From Trebouxia sp. TZW2008 (taxonomy: Eukaryota; Chlorophyta; Trebouxiophyceae; Trebouxiales; Trebouxiaceae): a DNA stretch of 64,000 nucleotides. Below are positions 1 to 11,988 of this stretch, in pieces. The position numbers and the translations under genes are program-made. The DNA lies in NCBI GenBank assembly GCA_002118135.1, contig BDIU01000349.1:1-64000 (forward strand), given 5' to 3'. The notes beneath the pieces were generated by a model. It searched no databases. It worked only from the letters and a program-made list of their open reading frames with translations, and was not told the origin of the DNA. The stretch's first letter is position 1. Each line of letters starts with the position of its first letter.

Positions 1-815
1 GGTTCTGCAAATTGCATAATTAATTCAGGTCGACCCAAAATAATTCTGCCACGTTCCCTGCAAGGCCGTGCAGCTTCGAAGGCTGGCCGGACAAACCGAC
101 CCTGGAGCAGACTGGACAAAGCGAATTTGCACGTGACTCAATGTCATGCCGTTTTATAGAATGTGTGCACAAGCTTGAGCATCAGCAGCGAAGCCAATGT
201 TAGGCAGGTTTATCACAATGACCCGTTGTAAGTGACGGCAAATTGACTTGACGACATCGCATGCACAAGCATCTACATGCATTGACTAAATAGGATCAGG
301 CTGCAGCTGGCAGGTCAGCTGTCAAACTGCATGTCATGACAAAAGATTCTACTGCTGCATTTGACAGTGACCTCGCTCCTGCTTGGTGAGCATACTAATA
401 ACATCTTCTGTCAAGTTAGAAATGGACTTTGTCAGAACAGTGTCATCACGACTGCAAGGCAAGCACAATTCATGGAGCCATTCATGTGTGACACCTTCTT
501 CAGACTCAAGGCTGTACACAAGTAACTTATCAACATGTTCATCTAAGCAATGCAGTCAGCAGATGCGGAAAAAAGCAGCGTCAGAACTGTTGATTAGCAA
601 GGCAAGACATGCTTGCACAGCAGAAGTCAGAATAGGACGCATACATTGGTTTGGCATGTACCACAGAACTTTGACAAAGCCATAATATACTGAAAACCAC
701 AAAAATCTACACGTTGCGAGACATGAAGCTAATGCATCCAACATGAATACATGCCACCAATACCAATATGTCACAAACTGGAGGTCGGCAAGACCTAGGA
801 ATAAGGACTAGCAAT
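1..815. other. Left-edge non-coding stretch
   Basis: No convincing exon is visible on either strand. The open frames here are short, lack flanking splice signals and do not look like any family. The right part lies just downstream of the minus-strand permease stop at 816, so it should contain that gene's 3' untranslated region. The rest is AT-richer spacer. Confidence 0.5.
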
Positions 816-3800
816 CTAGAGGTCAGCAAAAACCTTGTAGGTAGAAACATCAATGTGGATCTGCCTGATTGCACCAACACAGGCACATATTGCAACAATG
901 GTGTAGAAAACGACAATTAACCAATTAATTCCCCAAGACCACCATCTGTGAGGTCTCCGCACTTTCAACCACATAAGAATAGGCAGCAGAAAATCCATTG
1001 GAATGAAACCGATTGCTCCCACCAAAGCCACAAAGTCCCCAAAAAAGGGTATGAGAGCAGCCAAAAAGATGATGATGACATTGTACACCAGAGTGATGCA
1101 GAGTCTGGCTGTTAGGTTGTATGGGCTGAGTCGCGACCTCTTTGTGTCACATAGCTTCATCTCGAAATACTCGTATGTGGGCCGACAGTACACCTGCATC
1201 ACAAATTCAGTCCTCAGCACGCCAGAGCGTACAGTCACCATGCCTCATTGTAAGGTCAACATGCTTCCGTTTGAAGTGCAGCAGACAGCACAACAAAAAA
1301 ATAAGCAGCTACATCTGCCATCTGCGGGTGCAGCCTCCACCAAACAATTCACTGTCTGGACTTGTAGAAGTTGTGATGATTGACCAGCAATATGCTGCTG
1401 TACTAAAAACATCCACAGGCTATATGGCTTGTTGCTGAACAAACAATTCACTGGCAGGACTTGTGGGAGTCGTGATGGTTAATCAGCAATTTGCTGCTCT
1501 ACTTAACACATCCACAGGCTATGTGGCTTGTAGCTGAACACGTGTGATGACATTGTCCACTGAAAGCATGCTCAGCTCAGCAAATAACCTTGTGCACAAG
1601 CCGACCTTTGTCTTGCCAATCTCACACATTGCAATACAATCTGTTGCAAGCTGCTACACTGCTGTAGCAAGCAACTTGTCGTGCAAGCTTCATTGCACCT
1701 TGAGCACAATCACTGCGCACAATCGCCGGAAGACACATGCAATTCAGTTCCTGTTGTCAGCTGCAAGAGAACGTAGCAGAGCCAAGACATACCTGATAGC
1801 AACCAGTGATCTGAATGATTGCGGCAATGTTGGCGATGGTGATAGGCCATGTAGGCGTTGTCAAGTTGTTCAGCAGGTACGGCAGCACTGTCTGTCCAAA
1901 GGCCCAGTAGCCAGAAATGGCGACTGTGAAATAGGTGGAGGAAATCATGGTGTATGCCATGCTGATGCCTTTCCTCATGTTCAGAATTGCTGGCTCCTTC
2001 ACTGTTGCCTGCATAGCACATATTGGTCTTCGATGCTGTTCAAGTTCAGGGTTGCTGGGTGTTTATTGTGACCTGCAAAGCATATGCTGCGCGGGAAAAG
2101 GTGTGCAGATAGTGCCTGTGAGAGTAGCCTGCTGAAGCTCAGCGACTATGCTACTCTTGCTGTGCCTAACAGGTTGACAGGACTAGAGATGTAGCAGCCA
2201 TGGCAACAGTCATGACTGTGGTAGACAATTTGACACAACAGTGTGTGAAAGGTTACAGCGAGGTACATCAAAGCCTTTCAGAGGGCTGATTTTGCCTAAG
2301 ATCACAGGTGCTTGCTGTGTGTTGTCAAGTGGCAAAGCTTTGTGTGTGCTTTCTTGTGCAGTACTGGCTGACCTGAATTTCTGGCAGAATGGTGTCCCCG
2401 AAGGCAAACGCAATGGATCCCAGGGCCAGAAACACCCCCATGATCTTGGTAGTTTCACTGCCAGGTACCTCATAATTGATTGTGCTCCTGTCTAGCTGGT
2501 GACCTGGAACAACAGCAATTGTTGTACAAGCGTGTAGAGTTGTGTACAGCCAGAACGATCTGTACAAGCGTTCATCACACACAACTGCTAGACAGACTTA
2601 GCAGGCCCAGCTAGGTAAGCGTAAACGGACAGATCAGTACCAACTGGACTAGCAACCAAGAAAAGAGCACAGGGTCGCATCAGAAATGCCGCAACAATTG
2701 GACTAGCAACCAAAACTCAAGCACAGGGTCACACCAGAAATGCCATATTGAGATGACAAGGCGTACTTACAATGGCAGATCACACCACACTTTTTGACAT
2801 GTCCACAGCTGAGCCTCTTTCAATGCATGCAGTGGGCAGCGCAACCCCAAAGACACTCCTTTTGACAATACAATCTTATGTGTGCACTTTCACCAGGTGT
2901 GGCTTAGGCAAATCACAGCAAGCGCATTTGACATGGAGGGAGTGAACAAGACGCACCGTTGTGTATTGACATCCCAACAGCTATGGCTGAGAACACCACA
3001 GTGCACACGTTGGACAAAGCATTCACAAATCTCAAGGAATGTAGGTCCGGCAGCTGGGACATAATGAACTGGGCGACCCCAAACACGATGATGCAGTATG
3101 GTAGCTTGAACTTGTCGCCATCTGGGTTGTATGTTACGTATAGAGCCTGTAAACAAAGCACAAGCTCTCATACCCTACATTCTACACTAAACTGCATGCT
3201 GAGCACTTGAAAGCTGGGGCGTGATGGATTAGGCAACTCCAAACACAGTGATGCAGCAAAGTAACTTGTTGCCTTCAGAGTTGTAGGGGATGTAAAGAGT
3301 CTCTACATAAGACATGTGCTTTCATCATTAGCTTCGTCGTGCATGAATCAAGCATACACACAAAGCAGAAAACCTCATGCATGATGCCATAAAGCTGTAA
3401 AGACTGCACACCAAGGCAAATGCAGACCTGCCGCTGTCAAGCTTGTGACCTATGTACATTCTGTACATACAAAGTTCAACCTCGCAGGGTCTAAGACATG
3501 CACTGCATGCTTGTGTGATGCTGTGCATATTCTGGCTGCTAGAAGACCTAACTGCATGAGCAGCAGCACTGAGGCATGAACGATGGGGGAAGGCTGTATG
3601 CATTGCAATGAACGCAGATCTGACCTTCATACTCTGCCCAGCCACAATCGCAATAGCAAGGTTGTTGCCCAGAGACGCCAGTTGTTGGAAGAAGGTTGCA
3701 GCATAGAAGCCTTTGCGCTCTGCATACAATGCAAGACATGGTCAGTCATGGAATGCAAGACAGGGTCAGTCATGCGGACCAAGCATCTTGACCAGGTCAA

Positions 3801-4938
3801 CTTGTGATGCACTAGTGCAATTTGCTATGCTGCCGGCATTGCCACAATACAGTGCTCCTCTGCTGCTTGCTTTTGCCTTGACATGGTCAGTCATGCAGAC
3901 CAAGCGTCCTGTCCAGGCTAAGTTGTGATGCACAAGCGTACTTTGCTATGCTGCTGGCATTGTCACAATACGGTGCTCCACGGCTGCTTGATGGTGTACT
4001 TGTTACAGCAATTGCAAGTACACAGCACAATCACAGCTAGTAACAGCACCTGCAGATGCACAGGGTGCGTGCACAGTGCACTACAGCTAGACGCATTATA
4101 CAACAAGTTGTCATGATGGTGATCAAGCATGAAGCTGCCATAGAAGGTGCAGGAGTACTTACTGAAGATGCTTCTGACCAAGTCCCTGTAACGGTAATAC
4201 ACTTGGCCGTCCCAGTTGTACAGGCCGGCCAGCAGCATGGATGAGTAATAGGTTGTGGCTGTTGCCAGGAGTAGGGCAACAATGGCCGGGGGCCAGGAAA
4301 GCTGACTAAAGGCGTAGGGCAAGGGCAGAATGGCTGCTGGCACTGCTATTGTGGTGCCCATGTGGTACCCAGCACTGTACCAGGCACCTGAACACAGCAG
4401 CAAATTGTTCAGTCTGCAATTCACCCCATTATGAAACATGCGCGCTGTTGACATGAGGCTGGCTTGCAGAAAAGGGAGTTCAAGATAGCAGCAAGTGAAA
4501 CATGTGCTGGGGCTGAGAAATGAAATCACCTTGATCTGCAATGGAGAATGTGCTGATTTTGATACTCTTTATTGAAGCACTGAGACATTGCTGCACTTGG
4601 TGCAATGACAACATGGCAACATGGTCCAGGCAACCTGCAAATGCAGAGGCGCATGCAACTGTCCCTGTGGGGTTAGCATACCTGGCTCACTGAGGTGCGC
4701 TTCAATTGCACACATTAATGTGATCAATGTTGTGAATGCATATTGCAAGAATGTGTTGAGGGGTCAAGCAGGGCCAAAACTTACCAACTCCTTTCCGGTT
4801 GAGCTGCATCTCCGGAGCGACATCAGCAGCATCAAGTTTCGCTCGTTCAACATCGAACTTATGGCCACCATATGCGCTATCATCCCGGGTACTCCTGGTC
4901 AGCGGCCTAGTGCTCGAATCTGACGGTGTTGTGGACAT
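816..4938 (-). CDS. AAAP-family amino-acid permease (proline/GABA-transporter-like)
   Basis: Secondary transporter predicted to carry amino acids with protons across the plasma membrane or an organelle membrane. Seven exons on the minus strand: 4938-4785, 4387-4163, 3719-3625, 3146-2957, 2503-2373, 2008-1793 and 1193-816. All introns are GT-AG and all phases match, giving 462 aa, normal for the family. After a polar N-terminus, the first helix region contains LPLPYAFSQLSWP, the usual start of the AAAP fold. Later come AFAFGDTILPEIQATVKEP and the C-terminal IPFFGDFVALVGAI, typical of the plant ProT/GABA branch. About ten hydrophobic segments are visible, and the protein ends in KVFADL. Start choice: ATG at 4938 opens MSTTPSDSS; an in-frame ATG three codons upstream (4947) is possible. 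It is divergent from the agmatine deiminase gene. Its introns hold decayed copies of exon 4 and other tandem repeats. The substrate cannot be read from sequence. Confidence 0.9.
1341..1538. repeat. Intronic tandem repeat, two units of 99 bp
   Basis: Two diverged copies start at 1341 and 1440, both opening with CAAACAATTC and both containing ACATCCACAGGCTAT. They lie in the last intron of the permease gene. No exon of this gene matches the unit, so this is an intron-only duplication or a ghost too decayed to assign. Confidence 0.8.
3206..3300 (-). repeat. Decayed copy of permease exon 4
   Basis: About 90 bp just upstream (on the minus strand) of exon 4 resembles the 5' part of that exon (3062-3146). 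The shared core includes CCAAACAC.GTGATGCAG, followed by a matching spacing of G-, T- and A-rich blocks. The copy has lost the clean acceptor and contains substitutions that break the reading frame. It is best read as a tandem exon duplication that has decayed. Confidence 0.65.
3779..3995. repeat. Intronic tandem repeat, two units of about 121 bp
   Basis: Copies start at 3779 and 3900 (ACCAAGC..CCTG/TTG..CAGG) and share TTTGCTATGCTGC and GCATTG.CACAATAC. They lie in the second intron of the permease gene. A shorter motif, CATGGTCAGTCATG, recurs at about 3738, 3763 (variant) and 3882. The unit is not recognisable as coding. Confidence 0.75.
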
Positions 4939-6123
4939 GGTCAGCAAACAGACTGTACGGCTCGGTAGTCCCCGCGATCAACCGCGCCTGCGACCAAACA
5001 GACAAAATTCGTCAAGCCGGACGCTCGGGACCGCGCTATATAGCGCCAGTACACAAGTTGTCAGAGCTAGCGTTGGCGCAGTTGGATCACAAGCAAAAGC
5101 GGGGAACGTTCAGCTTTGACCATGAGGAACAGGGACTAGGAGTCCGACCACCCACCTGTGAGGCTAACCTCGGTGTCGCGCGTGCCTTGGCGTGGTCCCG
5201 AGCGGCCTACTGGTCAACGGCTTGCTGTGACTCGAAGGCTATCTCGCGCGAAGCGGCTCGGGAGCCCGATCAAGCAGATACAGTCACGCTCTGTGTGAAA
5301 GTTCCAAGACTGGTCGCAATCAGGTTCTATCGATGAGCGAGTCTATCCTGAAAGGCGTGCGTTCAGTTTCGGCCTGTTTGACCGAAGCTCAAGCTGAGCT
5401 TTTGCGTCAAATTTCTGCCTTCAAGTGCTTCGCGTGGGTTCCACGTGCTACCCATGTGACCACCAGGACGTCAATCAGCACATTGACTGATTGACGTAAA
5501 TTTGTCGTTCTTGGTGCGCGATCATTAGCCGCATCCGCTTGCGACGTCGGTTACAGATCTGCGCTTGAGTTCACGCAGCGCGCCCAGAAACGTTATCGAC
5601 TGAAGTATCTGCAGACAAAGTAACTCACACGTTCGCCCACCTAAACACGGCGACAGTTGAGCCCGTTCAAAACCGTAACCGAGCTTGCTGAAAAACCAGG
5701 GCTTGCTTGAGGGAAGGGCTGTCTGTTGCCAACATGACCACTTGCCTTCAGATGAATAGCCAACAGTGCACACGCCTGTCTGCAAGTAAGTTGGGCCACG
5801 CATGTAGCAATGCCTCGATGTAAAGCTTCACGATGACATCAGAATTGCATGCTGCCAAACCTGTCGTTCTTGTTGACTGACGAGATGTACTTTACTCAGC
5901 TTCTCCCGTGCTTGATGCCTACCGACCAAGAATACTTTGCCTGCTGTGCAGATCTTACCCCTCGTTGCAGTGCACCCCGCGCCATCTCGCAGCGCTCGAG
6001 TCTGCTGTCAGCCAGGCATGTCGCCGGCGGAATGCGTATCCGCCAGAGCCGTAGAGGTCCGTCTGATCAGCTGCTACAGTCCGCACCTGCTGGACTCGAA
6101 GTGCTGCAAAGCAACAGTTTTGC
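4939..6123. promoter_or_regulatory. Divergent intergenic region between permease and agmatine deiminase
   Basis: About 1.2 kb separates the two start codons. The first half is noticeably richer in CpG than the surrounding introns, as expected of a shared promoter and 5' untranslated regions. It holds a perfect 11-bp inverted repeat (5468-5478 with 5487-5497) whose outer ends are CRE-like ACGTCA/TGACGT. I see no coding exon that joins either gene. Confidence 0.5.
5468..5497. promoter_or_regulatory. Perfect inverted repeat with CRE-like ends
   Basis: ACGTCAATCAG at 5468-5478 is the exact reverse complement of CTGATTGACGT at 5487-5497, with an 8-base spacer. TGACGT is the core recognised by many bZIP factors. 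Its place in a divergent promoter makes a dimeric regulator site plausible, but a chance hairpin is not excluded. Confidence 0.4.
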
Positions 6124-9100
6124 ATGGTTCTTGCAGGAGCACAAGTACTGGCTGCAGCTAGACCAGCATCAACAGCAGCTGCTGCAGCTGTTGAAGCACC
6201 ACCAGCACCTGCCACAGCTGGCAACACCCCTTTGGCCTTGGGTTACACCATGCCAGGTACTTGTTATGCTATATGACCCCTGCTGTTTGAATCTTTTATC
6301 ATTACTGGGTCCATCACCCTTGCTTACATGCATCACATTGCACCCGCTGCATCCATTTTCTGCCTTCACCTCTGCCCAAAGCATCATGCTCAAGACGCAT
6401 GGCAGCAGCATGCATGCCAGATATCTGCCATCTTGCAGGTGACTTTGCATTGACAAAACCCCATCATTGTTATTACCAGTGTCACCCTCGCTTATACATC
6501 ACATCATATTGGAGCTGCTACACTCATGTTCTCTTATCAGCTTGCTCAACAGCATCTGTGCAGGAGGGTGCATTGTGCCTCACCACAGCAGAGTGCATGC
6601 TCAATCATGCAGTCTGTTGAGTGCATCATATCACAGAGCATTGACATGAACTGCAGGTGAATTTGAGCCTCATGCAAATGCTTGGATGGGATGGCCTGAC
6701 AGCGGCATGCTGTGGCGGGAGGATGCAAAGCCTGCTCAGAAGCAGTATGCTGATGTAGCCAAAGCTATCTCACAGTTTGAGCCTGTCGTCATGATGGCCA
6801 ACCCAGAGGTGTTGAGCATTTTAATCTGCAATGTGACTACTGTATTATACATACGGTCATGTCTTAGTCGGCAGGCCAAGTTGCTAGTCTGCGTGTTCAT
6901 TGCTTGCTGACATAGAGACAACTGCCTTTGCTGAAGTGCTCTGACATGACCCCACAACTACGCAAGCGTCATGCTTCCAGCAAACTGCGCAAGCTGCGAT
7001 CGCACAGCTGCATTGACTGTCGTCTTATCACCTCTGCAGTACTATCTTTTCAGCCCCAACTCTTTTGTGACACTCAATACATGCTGGCTCAGCCTATGAA
7101 ATTCTAGCTTGTGCATGAAGGCATTGCAAGCTGAAGTAACCCAGTCGTGTACCCTGTCTGTGCTGAGTTAAGCGTATTTGTACGCAGTCAGCAGCGGAGG
7201 CAAGATCTTATTTTGAGGACACACCAGAGGTGACTGTTGTGGAGGTACCCATCAATGATGGCTGGGCTCGGGATTGGGGTCCTTCAGTAAGCATAACTCC
7301 ATTTCTTCTTTGTCTTTCTGCATGTCTTTCTGAGTGTAATGGCAGCAAACTTGTTCAACTGGAATGTCTGGCAGACATTATGCATATGCGCTGCAATCAG
7401 CCATGCGATGGCTTTCTACTGCATGACAAGCTTGTTCAAACGCGCGCTTGAACTGCTGGTTAATGATGACCTTTCGCCACAACTTGGCAACTTGCACTGA
7501 TGAACTTTGGCTGGTGTTTTTCAGCTTAGACATGGCCTGGACAAGACACAATGTCAGCTTACAGGTTTTTGAGAGTCCACTTGCATGGCATAACTGATGT
7601 CAGTTTGCTGCTTCTAAGACTTGCAGTTTGTGAAGACAAGCATGCAAGAAGCTGCAGGACTGGTACAAATGCCAAAAAAACTGCTGCAAACACTGCCTAG
7701 CCACGTGCAGTGCGTCGTCAAGGAAGCAAACTGCCAAACGCCTTGCAGGTGGATTGCCTTGTGGTATGCAGTGTGTTGTCAAAAAAGACCCAGACATGGG
7801 CAAGGGACTTGTGGCTGGAACCCACTGAGCCTGACCAAACTGTTCATGCAGATGGCTGAATTCACATTATCATGCGCAATGCATTGGCCAGAACCAATCT
7901 CAGTGGCAATGGCATGGCAGCTGATGTTGCTTTGGCATTTGCAGTGTGTTGTCAAGGATGATGCAGACACAGGCAAGAAGGTTGTGGCAAAGACACACTG
8001 GGATTTGGACAGCTACCGGGGCACAATCAAACAAGGCCAAATTGCCAAACGCTTTGCAGCTAATTTGTCTTGTCATGTGCAGTGTGTTGTCAAGGATGAC
8101 CCAAACACGGGCAAGAGAGTAATGGCTGGAACCCACTGAGCCTGACCAAAATACTGATGCGGATGGCTGAATTTACATTGTCGTGTGCAATGTATTGGCA
8201 AGAACCGCTTTCAGTTGCAATGGCATGGCAGCTGATGTTGCTTTGGCATGTGCAGTGTGTTGTCAAGGACGACGCAGACACGGGCAAGAGAATTGTGGCT
8301 GGAACGCACTGGGACTTTGACAGCTATGGCGGCACCATCAAGAAGAAGTTGGGCATGCCCACTCAGGTCTGTGCCTTTGCGACTGGAGCAATGACACATG
8401 TTGAGTGGCTGTGCTGTTAATCACAGTGCCCTATCATGCCCGCAAGCCAATCTCAAGTCTGTAGGGAGGACCCTTTTGTAGTGAGTTTTGTTCCATTTTT
8501 GCTGCGTTTGTTTGAGCATGCACATGCATATGCCCTGTGGATTAAGGCAAAGTTTGTGTCATCTGCTGCAGCATCAGTCCTGTTATAACTTGCCACACTG
8601 GTGCAATTGTGAAGGCAAGAGCCATTTATTATTACTCAGCTTGTCACTGCACTCATCTGTCATCACTGTCTGCACTTCATGACAACATGCAGTTGGTAAC
8701 AAACATGTTGAGGCTGTGGGCGCCTTTCAGGTGCCTGACTGGACCAAGGACAATGCAGCAGGGCGCAAGATCCTGCAGCACCATGGGCTTGAGGTCTTTG
8801 AGTCCCCTATCCACCTTGAAGGTGGCTCCATTCACACTGATGGCGAGGGGTGAGTCCCTGGAGTCACTACTCGTCATTGAAAGCAACTTGAGATTAGAAA
8901 AGTCAAAGGCTACAAGCCATATTGATGCCTGCTGGCTGTCTTTTACCGAGGCCACATTGTTTGCTATTGCAGTGTAGGACAGCTGATGACAGCTGCTGTC
9001 CAGCGTCAGGTGCATTGCAATCTCATCTGCAGTCTAGTCTTTTCAAACATCTGCTCGTCACATACAGCGGCTGTCTGGTCATGCCACTTACATTAAAACC

Positions 9101-10811
9101 CATTTGGTGTCAGCAATGTCTCAGCAGCCGTTTTGTGCATCTGTGCTGGTCAGCTTGTTGTCACCAGTACAGATGTACTATCCACACTGACAGTCCATGC
9201 ATCAGATATTGTAATCAAGCATTGCTGCGCAAAGCATTGACGTACATCTATCTGTCTCGCAGAACTCTTATCTGTACAGAGGAATGCTTACTGCATCCAA
9301 GCCGCAACCCTGACCTAGGCCGAGAGGGTATTGAGAAAGCCCTCAAGGAGTACCTAGGGTTGAAGAAGATCATCTGGCTCTGGAAGGGCATGGCTGGTGA
9401 TGATGCCATTACTAATGGCCATGTGGACAACTTGGCGTGCTTTATCAGGCCTGGTGTAGTCGCCTTGTCCTGGACAGATGATGAGAATGACCCTCAGGTT
9501 AGAAACATGGCTTGTGCACGACTTCATGCACTGTCAGCAGTCAGCGCCATTGGCAATCCCATGCTTGCCAGGTTGCCAGTTGTTATGCAAATGCAAAGTT
9601 TACACCCTTGTTGCATTATGGGTACGTGTTCTGCTCAGGTTCAGTTGAGCATCAAGCACTTGATGTGCTGCTAAGTGCATTTTCATGCAGTGCATGTCAG
9701 GTTGGAAGTGACATGTCTGCATAGGGCCAGCGGCTCGCAAAGTTCCAATGTGTTCTATTCACAAACTCTCTCCTTTCTTGGAATATGCAACAAATAGGGT
9801 TTCTTACATAACACACCACCTAACCCATGTGTTTCTGAGCTGATTGTCTCGCATGCAGCACGAGATCTCGGTTGATGCCTACAACAGACTGACAAGCACA
9901 CCAGACGCAAAGGGTCGCACCATTGAGGTCATCAAAGTACCAGTTCCTTACCCCCTCTTCAGAACATACAAGGAGGCCAATGGCGTACATGTGAGTTTCT
10001 CCTCTGCTCTTCTGTAGTCATGATCAAATGAATCCCTTGCAATGTGGGGTTCGACTGCGCAATTGCAGAGGCCTGTTCATTGCCTGCGTGGCTCCTGCGG
10101 TGTATATGCCTGTATGCAGTGTGCATTGTTGATCAAGTGTGATTGGCTTGTGCTGCCTGTACATACAGCCCAGCGTAATCTGATGACTGCTGTGCTCAGC
10201 AGTGAACCCCATGTTGCAAGCACCAAAGTCATTACACACAGCCTAGTCACTTGCAAAACGATGTGCTTTGCTTCACACTGTGTGGCTGTGAGCTGCTTTG
10301 AGCACTCACTGAGTAATGGAGTGCAGCATCAACAGTGCGAATGATATTGCTAGACAATGATGCATCAGCCACATTGCAAATGCAACAAGGGATGCGAGTT
10401 GCTGTTTTGTCCTGCATGACATTTGAGTGCGCCTGACCTGGCATGCAACCAGCATGCCACTTATTGTGCTAGCATTGCTAGCTGTGGACATTTTATGATC
10501 CTGACTACGCTAGACGTGCTGACTGTGATTTCTGGTTACTGCAGCCTGACCACATCAAGAACGGATTCTGCCCAAGAATCCCAGGAGAGAGGTTACCAGC
10601 GTCATACATCAACCATTATATCGCAAACGGCGGAGCTGTTGTGCCTAGATTTGGCGGCTACTCTGCTGACAGGGATGCAGAGGCAGTAAGAGTATTACAG
10701 GAAGCTTATGGGCCAGAGCGCAAAGTGGTCAATGTGTACTCTAGGGAAATATTGTTGAATGCTGGAAACGTCCATTGTATTACACAGCAAAACCCTGCGC
10801 CTAGGGATTAG
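6124..10811 (+). CDS. AIH: Agmatine deiminase (agmatine iminohydrolase)
   Basis: Converts agmatine and water to N-carbamoylputrescine and ammonia in the arginine-decarboxylase route to polyamines. Eight exons: 6124-6256, 6657-6808, 7188-7286, 8256-8366, 8731-8849, 9263-9497, 9859-9990 and 10545-10811. Phases are continuous and give 415 aa; plant enzymes are about 380 aa, and the excess is an alanine/proline-rich N-terminus that could be a transit peptide. Family signatures in order: [81 protein letters not shown], and the catalytic cysteine in GNVHCITQQNP near the C-terminus. The guanidino-group hydrolase fold residues (Asp in ARDWGP, His/Asp in GHVDN, Cys) are all present. Start: ATG at 6124, the first in frame after a stop at 6064. 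Exon 4 (8256-8366) is the only working member of a cluster of duplicated exon copies. Confidence 0.95.
7711..8349 (+). repeat. Tandem ghost copies of agmatine deiminase exon 4
   Basis: Exon 4 begins TGTGTTGTCAAGGACGACGC after a TGCAG acceptor at 8256. Four more copies of this start lie upstream, at 7711, 7772, 7945 and 8083. Spacing shows a 311-bp unit duplicated in tandem (7728-8038 and 8039-8349). Each unit holds a short ghost, which stops in frame at CACTGA, and a long copy. The long copy at 7945 keeps a good acceptor and reads through HWDLDSY but has no donor where the true exon has CAG|GTCTG. So four non-functional copies precede one functional exon. Confidence 0.85.
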
Positions 10812-11988
10812 GAACTGTGACTTGTGTGCACTGCTGCACAACTATTTGTGAAGCTCAGTATCAGCAAGCAATTCTTTTTCTTTGTCTGGTTATGATGCTG
10901 TGTCAATGGTCAAGCAGCAACAGCCCTTGCCTAGCATTTCATTGAAGTTCCCGACTGCCTGACATAGGACCTAGATGCTGTGCTAGGTGTTTCACAAAGT
11001 GCTTGTGTACAGCTGCATTGTGCACGTGGTGCGCAGCTAGCTTGGATCAAACACAAGGAATAACTATGTCAGGTTCTTTGTATGTCAGCATTGAGGCAGG
11101 AGGCAAGCGTTGCTGTATGCAGGCAGACAGGCTGAACTGTATGTGAGCATCAGCTTAGGTGTGAGTCGCGTCGCAGATACTCCCATGCCCAAGTGACCTT
11201 TGAGTCTCAAACTGCATGTGAGGCTGGGATTTGCCATCTGCCAGTGATTGTAATTCTGAGCAAGTAATCCCAGGCACCATTCAACACAGATATGGCAGCG
11301 ACTTGGTCAATATGCTACATTCCCACAGCTTCAGCAGTGTGATTGCTGGCAACTCCTCAAGACCTTCTGCACTTTCAATCAAGCTCAATCACTATTTTAT
11401 TATGCAGCAAGCTGTCGCGTGAGCCGTACTGCTGCTGAGCCTGAGGCGGCCTGTCAACTGCAACCACAGTCAGTGAAAAGCAAAATTAACTCTCATCACA
11501 GGAAAGAGAGCTTTGACACTCTGCTTGCTGGACCTCATGTATAGTTTGAGACAAATGGAGTACAGGAAAGGTCGGGCTGGCATATATCATCGTTGCCTGT
11601 GATGTGCAGCAGAGTAACAAATCAGCACACAGCCATTTAGCTAGCAATGTCTTTGAACCCACTGCAACATGCTGTACACCTTGGTTTGCAACCAGGTTCA
11701 GGATAGGCAATGGCTGACTGAGCATGTCAGCTGCAGAATCTCAGCAGCAAGGTCTTGAGATAGGCAAAACATCCTCAATGCAAATGCACTGATTTGGCCA
11801 TTCCTACTGGAAATTCTGTCATCTCGTTCATCATTCTTGCAATCAGGCCGTCAGGCGATTGAGCACTTGACTTTGCAACTGTCGTTGCCGGTGATCTGAC
11901 GGCTTCGACGGTAGCAAACGCATGCGCAAAGTGCTCAACCGCTTGATGTGTCAATCGGCGTCGTGATTCGAGGCACTCGGTCAAGCAC
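10812..11988. other. Intergenic spacer between AIH and ARL3-like gene
   Basis: Both neighbours point right. The left part should be the AIH 3' untranslated region; a TGTAA element of the kind used as a poly(A) signal in green algae is at 11249, but it is far from the stop and unproven. The right part is CpG-richer near 11850-11985, as expected of the ARL3 promoter. No further coding signal is seen. Confidence 0.45.

Noticed and set aside
7945..8040. Alternative functional exon 4 of agmatine deiminase
   Set aside because: It keeps an acceptor and coding similarity but has no GT or GC donor at the equivalent place, and read-through leaves the family sequence.
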